This document shows positions 16,308 to 32,691 of a stretch of DNA of 64,000 nucleotides, piece after piece. The position numbers were made by a program, and so were the translations under genes. Each line of letters starts with the position of its first letter. Positions within the stretch are counted from its first letter, which is position 1. The stretch comes from Nissolia schottii. Lineage: Eukaryota; Streptophyta; Magnoliopsida; Fabales; Fabaceae. The DNA is taken from contig QANU01034095.1 of the NCBI GenBank assembly GCA_003254905.1, forward strand, positions 465,149-529,148. The letters run 5' to 3'. The notes beneath the pieces are model-generated. The model saw only the letters and a list, made by a program, of their open reading frames with translations, searched no databases and was not told the DNA's origin.

Positions 16308-19300
16308 AGTAATGCCATTTGTATAACATAAAAACATCTAATAAAATCGATAAATAAACATTATCATCAAACATTTTTGTGTGCACTGATATGTATGTTT
16401 AATATTATTCATTTTTGTGTTTAATAATGTTTGTTCTTTGTTTTTAATGCTAGTTTATTTATCTTATAATTTTTGTTTCTCTGATTTGTTGGCTGTTGTA
16501 GAATGTTTTTGTGTTGTACAAACAACATTAATGTTTTTAAAGTACAGAGATTAAATTAAAAATTGTCTCTGAGACGTATCTTTTATTTTTTTTATCGTAC
16601 ATAAATTAATTTAAAAGTTATTCCAAGAACAATTTTATGTTTTGTGTCATATTAATATCATTCTCTAATAAATGTATTTTTAATTAACTCAATGTCTTTG
16701 TCACTTCGGTCTCAAAGTAGAAATCAAACATTACACAAGAGTCTAATTTGGATGTGCCCACTTAATGCTCAAATAATGAGATTCATCAGAAAATGATGGT
16801 TACATAGTATATTTTGTAGAATGCATTTTACCCCCTTAAAATATAGATTATGCACATTTTATATGTTAAAGCCGGATAGAACTGAATTCAATTTTATCAT
16901 AAATTAAATTTCAACATGAATTAAATTGAATTCTAATATTTAGAATAAATTAATAAATTATAGAATTGAATTTCATTATATCATTTAAAATATCTATTCT
17001 ATCCTTATCACTATCATCTTCTTCAACGTCCCAATACAAGACACTACTAAGTAGGGTTATAACTTCACCCCCAACGCACACAGGCCACTTAATTGGTTGA
17101 TATGACTACATGACCCACAAATGAAGTTTAAGACTATCATTCTAGTTTGCAAGGGTGTACACAAAAAAATCAATAACTCTCATCTTTATTTATGAATGTT
17201 TGTTTTTTTTTTTTTTCATATTATTAAATTTACGCATCGTCGTAAGTTGAACAGTAACAAGTTCTATACATCCACCAAATCGGTAAAGCAAATAGACAAC
17301 ACAGATTCGGCTCAACACATTTTTTCTTTTAGCTCTCCCAATCTCCCTTACCCAGCCTCAAACTTGATTTAACAAGCAAGAGAGAGGGGGAAAGAAGGAG
17401 AAAAAGCTAGTCGTCACACATTAAAGAGGAGTTGGTGGGAGGAGAATGAGATGACATGGTTGAGGGTACTTTTAGGTTTTTCTTTTTAAATTGGAACTCA
17501 CTTTATAAGAATCGCAAATCATACCTATTTTACTCTTATTTATATTTGGACCATTTGAAGGAATTCAATTTTTGTGAGATTTTAATTTTATATCATTATT
17601 TTATTCCAAATTAAGAAATTGAATTTTAATTTTTAAATGAATTCAATTCCTTGAGTTTCCAATAGGGCACTTAAAATTTTATAAATAAGCAAATTGGCTC
17701 TTATATAGGGCCAAACTACCACCATCTTTTTCTCTCTCTCATCATCTTCTTTTTCTTCAAGTTGAGAGTACCTTAGTCTTATAAGAATCAATTAATTAAT
17801 TAATATGCACTTTATAAAACATTCGGGTTTGATTTACAAATTTTCCAAAGTCTAAAATAAAGTGTATATATATAACTTATAATTCAAGAGGATAAAATGC
17901 ATTTTTATCTTATTATAAATATTAATAATTATGGAAAATAAATAATTAATGTATATTATTATTATTATTATTATTATTATATTGTGTACATTTGGATTAG
18001 AGTAATTATTACTAATTTGATATATGAACAAAAATAGAATTTAAATCAATAATCTCATACAAATTACTCGATTATTTCATTATTAGATCATTTCTAATAA
18101 TACTTATTTCACTTAAAGTGATAAAATCAGGCATGTATATACTATAATAATTAAAAATAATAATTTTTTGAATTGAAGTGAGTTTCGTTAAAAAAATTCT
18201 TATCTCCATTGTGAAAGAAACGATTTTGTGCATTACATTTATTATCCATCTCTTATTTTTATGAGTTCTAATATTTTACATTATTTTTAATATTATTTTA
18301 ATAATAAATAGTAAATATAGTGCACAAAATCATTTTCTCCCTAACGGAGGAAAGAATTTGTCGTCTTTTTTTCTGAACTTAAATATTGTTTAAAGAAAGA
18401 AAAAAAGAAAAAAGAAAAAGGGTACTACAAATTAGGGTGCATATCCCCTTACACGCATACATACTATACAAGGCAAGGTCGCCATAGCTGATTGCCACTC
18501 AATTTCTCAATGGAATGCATATAATATTATCAAATGTTAGTAAAAAAAAACTATATTAATACTACCAATTATAAAGTGATCCAAATTAACTGAACCGGCA
18601 CGTGGGCGGCACGACCAGAATTTGTTCGCACAACAACTACAGTATCTTACTTTTCTTGGCTACGTTACAATTACTATAGTGCTTACCCACATAGTATATT
18701 TTATCAGGATAAGCATAGTGGGTGGATCTTATTCAACAAAGAAAAATACTTTATGTATATTTGATGCGTGCTAGTAATTTTAAATTAATTTTTTTATATT
18801 TTTAAAATTGTAAATTTAAATTAATAATTAATAATATTCATAAAAACATATATTAAATAGAGAATGCAAATATTTTTCATTAAAAAAAACATGTAGTATA
18901 TAGGTGCAGCGTTAAAGTAAAAAATTGGCTTACGAAGCTACGAACACCAAGTTGTACTGTTAGAGGGGACATGTGCGTTGTCTATAGACGCCTTTAAAGT
19001 TTTCAAAATCAGATTTTGAATTTAGAGCATGGAGCTTTTTCTCCTGGTCATCTTATTCATTATTTGATGCATTATTTTGAATTCCTACTACTAACTTTTT
19101 TCCGGTATACTAGTCCTTATTGGCTCCTTTAAACGTTTCGAAAATCTGAAATATTGAGGCGGCTTTCACCGGGACCGATAATATATGCTTTGCTTATTAT
19201 TAGCTAGAAAGAATATTGATCCCACCTTTTAGGTTTTCGTAGCTAAAGGAAATGATTTTTCAATTACTTCTTTCAATCACGGAGAAAAGAACTGGGATCA

Positions 19301-19920
19301 ACTGTTATGAATTTGGATGGGAAAATTGTAAGCGAAATTTGATGAGTAATTACATGATATTAAAACACTAAAAAAATTTATTGGATGATAACATTATTTG
19401 AGAGCTCAAAAGAGATTAGATTTTTCTATGTATTTTACGAACTCCTTAACACAACTCTCAATGAGAGAAGACTATGGAGTCCGCTTTTACTTATTGTGTG
19501 AATCCATATGAGACTTAGTTGACATATAAATAGCACGTGTTCTCCCATCACGAGCTTATGAGCCAAACCTACATTATAGACTCACGTTAATTAAATTACA
19601 AATGTCTAGCTCACATAAAAGATATTTGAATGATTGAGCTACAAGCACAACCTACCTTAATCATATAAGTGTTGAGAAAGAAAAAGGAAAAAATCGTTTG
19701 GGTATTCTATCGACTATCGGTGAAGTACATAGGAATTAATTGAGGACGATGATCTACCTAGCACCAATTAATTTTAGATAAGATAACTGACAAATTCAGG
19801 ATTCTAAAATTAGGGATTCAAAAGTATCAAGACCCAAAAATTTCTTTGTTATTGAATGTCCTTTATCTAAATTCAAGGGATTCAATTAATGTCCGTGATC
19901 TATTTATTATTATTAAAACT
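16308..19920. other. Gene-free spacer
   Basis: AT-rich spacer. A segment of about 0.8 kb (roughly 16868-17676) has GAATTCAATT-rich ends in inverted orientation and may be an old TIR element, but I could not fix its limits. An (ATT)n microsatellite lies near 17956-17982. No exon is supported. Confidence 0.4.
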
Positions 19921-20079
19921 ATTTTATCAGCAATGCTAACGGTACACTATTTTATGTGACTCTATATATTCACTATATATTAAATATGTTTAGACTCACT
20001 ATGAATCTCCACTCGTGCATGGATCCCCACTCCACACTTAAATATGCGTGCACACGCGATTTGCGCTTCTCAGTTTTTA

Positions 20080-20960
20080 TTCTAGTGTACAAACTTTAAC
20101 AATGTAGTTGCACAAACATTAATAACATTAAAAACACTTATTATATTGTGAACAAATTTAGTTCACAAACTTATAAAACAACAGTGCACAAACTTAAACA
20201 ACATATGTGAATAAACATTAACAACATGTGTGCACAAACATTAACAATCTAAAAAACACATTTATATTGTGAACAATTTCAGTGCACAAACTTTAACAAT
20301 GTAGGTGCACAAACATTAGTAACACAAGTGCACAAACATTAACAACATGAAAAAACACATATTATACTATGAATAATTTCAGTACACAAATTTTAACAAC
20401 ATAGGTGCACAAATATTAACAACACCAGTGCACAAACATTAATAATACAAGTGCATAAATATTAACGTGAAAAACACATTATGCTATCAATAATTTCAGT
20501 GCACAAACTTTAACAATGTATGTGTATAAACTTTAATAACATAAGTGCACAAATATTAATAACACAAGTGCATAAATATTAACATGAAAAACACATTATG
20601 CTATCAATAATTTCAGTGCACAAACTTTAACAATATATGTGCACAAACAATAACAACATAGGTACACAAACATTAATAACACGAAAACACATATTACGAA
20701 ATAGCCAGCCTTTTATCATCTTAAGCATTTGTAACAAGTAATACTTTAATAAAATAGCTCAAACATATGTAACAACTAAACCACCATTGTAAAAGGTAGA
20801 CTCCATCCATTCCCAAAAAAACCCAACTTTTTATCATCTTAATTTCATTTTAATCAAATTCCAAATGATAGGAGGAGGATGAAAAGGATGATGAGTGTGG
20901 ATGAAGAGAAAGAATACTAAAAGAAAAAAAAAACAGATTCAAGTGATAAGAGGAGGAGGA
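20080..20960 (+). repeat. GCACAAAC-type array with higher-order periodicity, locus 2
   Basis: From about 20080 to 20690 a roughly 20-bp unit of the form GTGCACAAACATTAACAAC is repeated many times with variation. Landmark copies of TTTCAGTGCACAAACTTTAA begin near 20276, 20376 (diverged), 20493 and 20610, giving spacings of about 100, 117 and 117 bp. The last two periods are nearly identical, so a higher-order unit was amplified recently. A G/A-rich stretch (GGAGGAGGATGAAAAGG type) follows at about 20870-20960. It is non-coding. Confidence 0.7.
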
Positions 20961-23067
20961 GGACGATGATGGAAAACAATATTAATGGAAAAATGAACTC
21001 GAGGTAAGATGTACTTTATGTTGTTTCTAAATTTAGAAAGTACATGGAATATGTATTATAACCATGGATGACATAAAAATGGTGTACATGGATCATTTTG
21101 TTATTTTATAATGAGATTAATTGTTATGTATTTATAGTGTAAATTTCTTTACACTGTTATCTAATTAAATCATTCTACATGCATGACTTTTTAAGTAATG
21201 GGTAGGAGAGTCAATTGTTTTTGTTTATGATGACAATATAAAAAAAATATTTTGTTTGTATGAATTAATTAAACTCTTTTATATATTGTGGTCGTCAGCT
21301 ATCAAACTCTAAATCTATTGATCGTAAAAGTTTTCATACCATATCAAAAATTATTTCTCCCCAAAACTTAACTTTCTTGATAGATGTAATTAAATAATTT
21401 TATATCTTACCAAAATTATTGAGTCTAGGTTATAAAATTAAGTAGTCAAATGCATAAGAATTTCAAACTTAATTATTTACCGAAACTAATACAATCTTCA
21501 AAATATAAATTTATTAAAAGATCTTGCTTATAAGTGCCCTTTGTTAATAAAGCAAAAGTGGTAGGGTTGCATTAAAATTTTAGAATTTTATATTTTCAAT
21601 GAATAATAAAATGCATTATAAACTTAAAATTTATTACTTTGAGTTCCAGCAAAACCCTATATCAAATTATAAATAAATTGATAATAATTAATGAATTAAT
21701 ATAGAATTAATTTTCTCATAAAGTACACTTAGCGCATAGATTTAATTAAGAAAGACTCGGGGAAGGCAGAAACTTATCCACTTGACCACTCCTACTAACT
21801 CCAATAAATAATAATACTAGTAACAGGACAAGGGGTGGTTTCTACTTAATGTCTTAGAAGAACATGTTTGTCCATTTCATGTGTGGTGTTTATGAGCATG
21901 TTGACAAAAATGTCACGGAAGCATTTAAGAAGCATCTTCAGTTGTACAGCGACAGCTTTGAGCATTGAGCACGGTAAGGGCGAAAAAGTGAATTCCTTCT
22001 TCTTTTTTTCTTTTTGCCCTTTCCTCCTCCTTTTTAAATTCAATAAAACGTGAATGTTGAATACTAAAATTAGGAAGGTTTGGCTTTAGAAAGTGTGCAC
22101 AATAGTAGTACTGCTACTATTTAATTTGTATAATCCTATGGGCGTGAGGGGAATGCCTGTTTTCTTTATTGGTTTTACGACGACTTAATACTCCTCATCG
22201 TCGTTTTAATCTGTCACATACAAAAGAATATAGTTTATTTTATATGACATTCTCACTTATTTATAAGTAATTTGGTATTACTTTTTGCTTCTTGTCCTGT
22301 CTATTAATAAAATCAGAACTTTCATTAAAATAAATGGTATTACTTTTACGCAAATTATGAAATTATTTTAATTAGTAATGTTAGAATTAAAATAAAATGA
22401 TATAATATTCATATTATATCTCTACTTGATTTATGTTTAATTTAGTTTAATTTTATCATTATTTTATGATTTTAACCGTAATTTATTTATAAGCATATCT
22501 CATTGTATAAGACATAATACAATTATTCAGTTAATACTATTATCAAATATCTATTCTCTTTGTTGTGTCTTTTATGTCTATTATTTTCCTATTTCAAGAT
22601 GAAAATTATAACAAGTAATAAATATAAAATGTATGGACAAATATTAACTTTGAGTAATTATTATTATTTTTTTATTAGGTTACCTGTCCGGTATCCAAGA
22701 CTTTGTCTTGACTGATCCGGATCGACCCGGGTCGCGCACAAGGTAGGAGATATATTTTGTGCAAAGTTGGTATATTATAATAGGATTTGTGCAAAGTTGT
22801 ACTCTTGCGCACGACCTTGGTGGTGAAAATTTTGAGAGTTGGATTTTCCTTTTAAATACTAATTACACTTTAGTAGTGGCCTTTAATTTAATTTTTTTTT
22901 ATTATTATTATTTATATTATGACGTCGATATATTTCTCGTAAAAAAAAGAAATTGATATAATTATTAATTTGTTAGAGAATTGACTTTGAAAGCCCTTAC
23001 TGGGTGACTAGTCGTATGCATTGCATTTTATTTTTATCTTAGTATATGAGAAAGACTCAATGATTAT
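20961..23067. other. Gene-free spacer
   Basis: No exon is supported. Short open frames near 21846-22053 lack any recognisable domain. A small direct repeat of TTTGTGCAAAGTTG occurs at about 22755 and 22786, next to a GC-rich patch (22700-22745). Confidence 0.4.
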
Positions 23068-23659
23068 TGTTGGCAATCAAAATTGAAATTGCCTTGTTGA
23101 AATTTATGCTGCTATGAGAAGAAAATATGAACACTCAAGAAAAATTAATCTCACAAAATATTTTTATAGAAAGAAACAACAATACACTCAAAACTTTGGC
23201 TTTTGTTAGTAGTCAATTACACACTCAAAATAACACTACAATTTTTTTTCTGACACTAACAAGCTCGCTGGAGCTTTACTCTTCCTCACACGCTTTGTTT
23301 CACAAGTTATTGGCTTAAGTTCTTAAACCTCCCCTCATGCCTTTATATAGGCATAGGAAGATCAAATGAGGCCACTTGATTTGCAAGTGTTCAAATTTGA
23401 TTCAAATTGTTTAGCTCCACAAATTTGACCATGGATTTGCAAGTGTTCAAATTGAATTTGAGTTGCAAAAGTGGACTTCATATATGGTTGGCTAATAAAG
23501 GCTAATTATTTAGCCACTAAATTTAACTACTCAAATTGTTGTGGCCAAATTGATCATGACTACTAGCTAATAATAGTTGTCAATCTTAACGTTTAACAAT
23601 TAAGCAATTGTATAGATTAATGTTCTCCAACTTACTAGAAGCAAGTTTAATTTCCAACA
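23068..23659 (-). mobile_element. Solo LTR with 5-bp TSD
   Basis: The 592-bp segment begins TGTTGGCAATC and ends TTTCCAACA, so it has the TGTTGG/CCAACA ends of an LTR. It is flanked by a perfect ATTAT duplication at 23063-23067 and 23660-23664. On the minus strand a CCTATATAAAGG box lies about 310 nt into the element, as expected for an LTR promoter, so the orientation is probably minus. No internal retrotransposon sequence lies on either side, so this is a solo LTR left by recombination between two LTRs. The end sequence suggests a copia-type LTR, but that is inference. Confidence 0.85.
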
Positions 23660-24019
23660 ATTATAGTGAAAGACTTTGCCGATTGAATAAAGGATGAAAA
23701 GTCAAATGAGGTTTTAAACTTAAATTTTTTTTTTCCAATATTTGATTTGAACAAGTTCTTTGGGAGGGAAGATAATTCTGTAAAATCGAAGAAGAATTTT
23801 TAAATGCACTTGTAGCTAGAAGCATACCAAAAATATATTTTCCTAAGTGGTATTAAAAATCTTTAGAATTTTTTTTGATATTTTATTAAGGTATGATACG
23901 TATCTTTTTAATGTGTGTATATTAAATTTGTTGTAATGTTTGTATTTGATTACGTATGACTTAAGTGAATTTTGAATTTATTATTATAATTAATCACGTC
24001 ATTAGTTCATTTTTTTTTT

Positions 24020-24272
24020 GGCAAATTAAACATTTGTCGGAGAATATTGCGTCACGAAATCCGTTGCAAAATTGTGGGAAAAATTACCATGCAAAATTTG
24101 CAGTGAATCATCATTTTGCCTCAATTTGCTGTGAATTCGTCATTTTGCCGCAAATTTGCCGCATATGACCATTCTGCAGAAACTTGTTTCCTTTGATGGG
24201 TTTTGCGATGGATGCGGTTCTGACGTAAATTTTGCCGGAAACCTATATTTGCAACAGAATTTTCTTGTAGTG
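24020..24272 (-). mobile_element. CACTA-type terminal fragment
   Basis: The segment ends TTTTCTTGTAGTG at 24260-24272, the reverse complement of the legume CACTA terminus CACTACAAGAAAA. Upstream it is full of GCCGCAAATTTGCCGC and CAAAATTTGCAGTG motifs typical of CACTA subterminal repeats. I did not find the matching opposite terminus, so the left limit is approximate. Confidence 0.6.
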
Positions 24273-24513
24273 AATGATAGTGATAATTTAGCTTTAGTTG
24301 ATAGTAAGGTTTACCATTAACTTACACTTTTACAGCACAATCCTGTATATGGAAAGACTAAGATTCAGAGTAAGTATCATGAAAAGAGGTACACACGCGG
24401 CATTATGCCACCTTCTTTATTTTATTTCAATAAAGCAAAGAGGCTTACAATATTCTTAATTTTGGCTTTCCAGCACATGAACCCCCCCCCCAACTATATA
24501 ATAATTATCATAT

Positions 24514-27578
<3,065 letters not shown>

Positions 27579-27655
27579 GGTTCCTATCTTAATTCTTTTC
27601 CTCAATCGTAGCTAGCTAGCTTGGGTTTTGTTCTATGATCTCAACATTAACCCTT

Positions 27656-27664
27656 TATTTATAG
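27656..27664 (-). promoter_or_regulatory. TATA box of peroxidase C
   Basis: CTATAAATA on the minus strand, about 80 nt upstream of the preferred ATG at 27578 and about 50 nt upstream of the alternative at 27605. Confidence 0.65.
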
Positions 27665-30049
27665 AGACAAACAATTGGTTTGGTTTCTTGTAGATCATTA
27701 TGTTGCATAGTTATATGCTGTGGTCCCAAATGACTAGTTCTTGATTTATGAATCGATAATGAGCCTTGAGCCTTATGTTTATTATTGATCATATTTTCCC
27801 AACATCCTACCATGTTTGTCACTTGATAAATTTAATACATTAATGTTAAAATTAATGTACTTGGTCATTTAAATTGCTTAAATACATTAATTTAAAAATG
27901 TGACACTACCAAAAAAAAAAGTGAGCTTCAATGTCGGTTTCCTAATATGCTAGTGTTGGTTTCAATTGCTACTATTTGATTTGCCGGTACAAGAAAGGTT
28001 TTGTGGTGGTTATCAAGAACTGTCCGCATAATCCAAGTTCGGCTCTTAAAATTAGTCACTTTTGAGAGCTCCCTATATCACTCCTAGCTCTCAATAGGCA
28101 GGAGCAAAAGTTATCCAACTTTTTTATTTACCAAACACAAAAAATTGTATTTTTTGCGAGTAGAAATACCTTGTCAAAATGTTTTACCAAATTAAGCTGG
28201 AGTAGTCTCTGAACTTTTTTGGTCAGGTTGGTCCTTGAACCATCAAAACATAATCATTTTGGGACTAACTAGGGTAGAGGAGAGAGAAAATGACGCTGTT
28301 AATGGACACGTCAACAACTGTTAGGGGTCTGGTAGACAGAAAAGAACCAACGAGTCCAACGTTTGCAAAATTCAGGGACTAATTGCCTTTATTAAAAGTC
28401 TAACAACTAAATAGGATAAGAGGATAAAGTTCAAAGATTAAATAAGATATTAATTCTGTTTTAATGTATCAAATTTATTAAGGAACAAATATCATGAAAT
28501 GGAAGAAGTATATTACATATCCATTATTTCAACGGAGCGATTTGAACACTTAAATCCACATCCAAGATGTTACATTAACTGTAGATTTTAGATAGGTGAG
28601 TAGTGTCATTGGAGAAATATTTGCAATTTCATAAAATATATTTCATGCATATTTTATAAATATTATTAATTAGTGATTTATATTTAGAGTGTTTAAAAAT
28701 ATACAAAAAAAATTATAAATCAATATATATAATTCATAATGTTTATAAAGTATATTCATTGTGTTAAATAAACATGAAAGTATTTCTCTTGTCGTGATAC
28801 ATAGGGTTGGTAACACAAGGAAATCATTATCTTCAAATTGTCATTTCCAAAATATGTTTTAATGTAGTTGGAGCACGTCATTCAACAAAATAGAGAAAAT
28901 GTTCACACAAAAGCTAAAAAGTCATAGTAATCGCTAATTAATCTCGTGTTAGGCTTTGCAACGTAATTGCCAACAGTAGCCTTATGCTTTAGCGTGTGGT
29001 TGAAGCACGCACGTCACTCAACAAAGCTAAGAAAATGTCTCAATTCTTTGAACAGAAAGAAAAGTAATGTTTAATTAAAATTAAGTATATATACCTCCTA
29101 AAGTCTGGCCAGTATCAAGTATTCGAACAAATGACAGTACTGACCAGCTAGGCGCTAGCATTGCGCTTCATTTAAATTTTCCACACGTAATTGATTAGTT
29201 TGGAATGGTAATCATTCATTATATTGGAATTTCAGTTATCAAATTGGAAAACAATATGGTTGTACAAAGTGGACGTAATGGTTTGGGAGATTGTAATTAT
29301 TTTATATAAATTAAAACCATAATATGAGAATATGTAATAAAAAAGGACTGTTTATATAAAGAGTTTAATTGTCATCCTATAAAACAAAATAAATAATAAT
29401 AACAAATTTTGTCACTCACTATTTTAAAAGTCACGCATTAACTAATAATTAAACTCTTGTATAAATTACGCTATTTATATTTTTCGTCTTAAATTAATGC
29501 TCTAGTTCGGTTGATATCTTCTATCCATTATTTGTTCGGAGGTTGATTCATTTGAACTTCACAATCACCACTTCTGAGCCAGTACAATATTTATATGCTT
29601 CACTGAATGTGAATATATGTAGTCTCTTATCTAACATAAGATCCCTCTGTACTCCGAGGACGCTCAAGTGTATATCACTGAGTCCCACGACCGATTAGTT
29701 TTTCTTTTTTTTAATTTTTTTTTTATTTTTTCTACACCATGTATTAAGGTAGAGTGGTCAAACAAGCTTTGAATATAGAAATCGAAATCTAACCTTTAAT
29801 TTTCTTCTTGTTTGTTCGAAAATATTGCTGACTTTTTGGCAGTAAAATCCGAAATCATCACATCCATGTCGTTAAGATGCACAAGTCATTCTCAAATCTG
29901 CAATGCCAAAATTTCTTCGTTGTGTTGGTTCGCGGAAAATGTTTTGAGTGCCCACAGGTTATCAAGTATGAAAAATGGGTATACCAGTTTTGTTGTTACG
30001 GTACAACCATCATATGTTGTATATATGATATGCACAACAGCATCAAATG
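27665..30049. other. Gene-free spacer with possible CACTA end
   Basis: A CACTACCAAAAAAAAAA start at 27904 followed by ATGTCGGTTTCC looks like a CACTA left terminus, but its right end was not found. A segment near 28190-28450 has the AGGGACTAA/GTCCTTGAAC motifs common in legume MITEs. Short open frames near 29812-30155 show no recognisable domain. Confidence 0.4.
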
Positions 30050-30870
30050 CATAAATTTTTTTGCATACACATGCATAAACCTTTTTTTACACACATGTAC
30101 AAATACTTTTCACATATGGAACCAAATCAGATCGGATTTGCGGTGTATTAAATAGTAAAAAGTAACTGTCGCACTCTGTCTTCTGCTCTGCATTCACACT
30201 CTAAGCGTGCGAACTCACTCGCTAACATGCACAAACATTTTAAAATAAACGCACAAATCTTTGAACTAAAGTACACAAACTTTTCAATAAGAAGCAACAA
30301 ATATTATGACGAAAATGAAACGAAAATGACAAATAAGAAAATTTTAGTACTCATGTACACAAACTTTTGAATAAGAATGCACAAACTTTTGAACAATTAA
30401 AAACAAAAGATACGATGAAAACAAAAAAGAACACGAAGATGAAGAAGAAAACTTTGGTACTCATGTACATAAACTTTTCTATACATATGCACAAACTTTT
30501 TAACAAGCAGAAACGAATACTATGACAAACATGAAAATGAAAGCAACGACGAAAAAGAAAATATTGGCGCTTACATACATAAATCTTTGGACAACTATGC
30601 ACAAACATTTTTTTCACATATGCACAAACTTTTGAATAACCAAAATAAAAAAATAACGAAAATGAAAATGAAAATTGTGAGATCTACAATGTCTTGCGAA
30701 GAAAGAAAAATGAAGAAAAGTTTAAAAGAATAAAAATGAATAAGAAAAAATGAAAAAAAAATGAAAGAAAAAAAGTTTGTGATAAATGAAAAAAAAATGA
30801 GGAAGAAAAAAAGAAGAAGGGAGAGTGATAGGAGAAGAGAGGGAGAAAAAAGAGCAAAGAATGAACTGAC
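30050..30870 (+). repeat. GCACAAAC-type array with purine-rich tail, locus 3
   Basis: Repeated ATGCACAAACTTTTGAA-type motifs (many copies from about 30055 to 30640) alternate with GACGAAAATGAAA spacers. A long A/G-rich tail (GAAGAAAAAGAAG type, about 30700-30870) follows. The layout is the same as at 12480-12840 and 20080-20960. It ends about 150 bp before the plant-mobile-domain fragment, so the array may belong to the transposon that carried that fragment. Confidence 0.6.
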
Positions 30871-31018
30871 CTAATGAACTAATGAATTATTAGACAAAAA
30901 TAATAACAATGGTAACGAACTGACGTAATGAATAATTATTAGGCAAAAATAATTCATTATAATGTGCGGATGACTACTTAGCAATTTTTCTTACTTAATC
31001 TCACATTTCACTTTTCTT

Positions 31019-31435
31019 ATGGGGAGTGTATGGTTAACCTTACAAGATGTTGCACTTTTGATAGGGCTACAAATTAATGAAGAAGTTGTGACCAGAAATA
31101 CTAAATTCGGATTTATAGCAATCGCAACTCATTCTTATCAACAATATGGCGACAATCAAACAATTGATTGCTATGCTCCAGTCCACATCTTATTACTTCT
31201 TGAACAAAGAGTATTTCAAAACAACAGCGACATAGCTGTCCATGCAAAAGTCTTTGATGTTGATCGAAGATTTTGATGAGATAGGCCAATATAATTGGGG
31301 TTCGGCATACTTGACTACATTATATCAAAGGTTATGTCGTGTTTCTAGAGATAGTGCACGCCAAGTTGAAGGCTTCATGATACTATAGAGTTGGGCATGG
31401 TTACGACTCCCATTATACTCACCGCATTCTTTTCC
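31019..31435 (+). pseudogene. Broken plant mobile domain (PMD) fragment
   Basis: The first open frame (31019-31276, 85 residues) starts with TLQDVALLIGLQINEEVVT, the hallmark of the transposon-associated plant mobile domain. The frame shifts near 31245-31260. In another frame the domain continues as EDFDEIGQYNWGSA, then LYQRLCRVSRDSARQVEGF, then a stop and SWAWLRLP, which matches the expected second half of the domain in order. So this is a frameshifted remnant with at least one stop, not a working gene. The family is linked to MULE and gypsy-type elements and has host relatives such as MAIL1. The rest of the parent gene is absent. Confidence 0.75.
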
Positions 31436-32691
31436 CTTTGCTCGTAGGTACTTGTTCATTATTACTTAAAAACAAAATTATATCATCTTTGTCAAGTTCG
31501 TATCTAATTAATATAATATTCCATAGATTTCATGTGGAGTAACTCCAGAGAGTTTGGAAGGAAAATTATTTTTAGAGAAATTAAGCTTGAAATATTATTT
31601 TTAGAAATTAAGTTTGAAATAATTGATTTGTGTTTGATTTAGACATTTCAAAAGTAAGTTTAAGAAAATTGTTTTTATTCGAATAAGATAAAACAAAATC
31701 ATTGTTCCATATATAATCACCAAAAAAATAATGAGTATAGAACAAGAGTGTGATATGACTTATATGAGATAAATAAAAAAATGTTTTACGATTAAAAATG
31801 TAAAAGTCTAGTTCCAGTTTCAAAATCCAAACAGAAATGTATCATATTTTTTCTATTATTCCTTTGGTATCCTAATGTTTACAAGAGTATCAATACATCT
31901 TTATATTTTAACTCTTGAATTTGATGGGATACTAGAGTAAAACCCTTGTTTTTTTGGTTGAGCAAACTTTAGAACCAAAAATTAAGTTTGAGCCAAAATA
32001 AAAAAGATCAAAATTAAGTTTGCAAACTTGAAAAATTAGTCAAACCCCAGTTGTACTATGCATTTCAAGCCACCAAACTTAAGTTTGGGTAGTACAAACT
32101 ACGAACTAAACAAGCTCTTAAACTATTCTGCTACGCGTGGAAGTAGCCGAGTTACGGTCTCTTGTTTATCTTCCACTGCCAATTTCTCAATATCATTGCA
32201 AAGTTTCAGCAAAACCCAATTATACACTACATAAATACTCGTTAAAGATGTACCAAAGAAAAAAAGGGAAAAACAAAAAAGAGGCTCTCATAACATTATA
32301 GATACAAGATGTGAAATAGCCGGTGCCATAACCGAAATGCCTTGTCACTTGTCAGGCGCAAACCTTTCCAACTTTCCAGTGAAAAATCTAATGTTACTAT
32401 CTTTATAAAATACATAGGTGTACAGTCATTGAGTATATTCATCATCGCCTATGCTCCCGTTACATTAAACAGTAAGCGTCCAATGAAACTTTATGAAAAA
32501 ATTACATGACTAGTGAACAGAATTTTAAACATCCTTTTCCTTTCCAGGAGCACCCTAGGTTTCTTGAGACAAACAAAATAACTCATGCAGAGATATCTGA
32601 TGGTCTCATCATTTCATCAAAAACAAAAGCATGGGAAAGTGGCATCCTGGTTAGCGAATCAACAATATGCAGAGCTTGGCTAATGTCTACC
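31436..32691. other. Gene-free stretch including 3' region of CPSF30
   Basis: AT-rich sequence; no exon is supported. The part nearest 32691 is the 3' UTR and downstream region of CPSF30 on the minus strand. Confidence 0.5.

Noticed and set aside
21846..22053. Overlapping frames on both strands
   Set aside because: Mutual antisense, no domain, poly-Lys/Phe from an A/G-rich tract.
29812..30155. Two overlapping plus-strand frames of 80-92 codons
   Set aside because: Low-complexity, Cys-rich by chance, no start context or homologous motif; they run into the GCACAAAC array.
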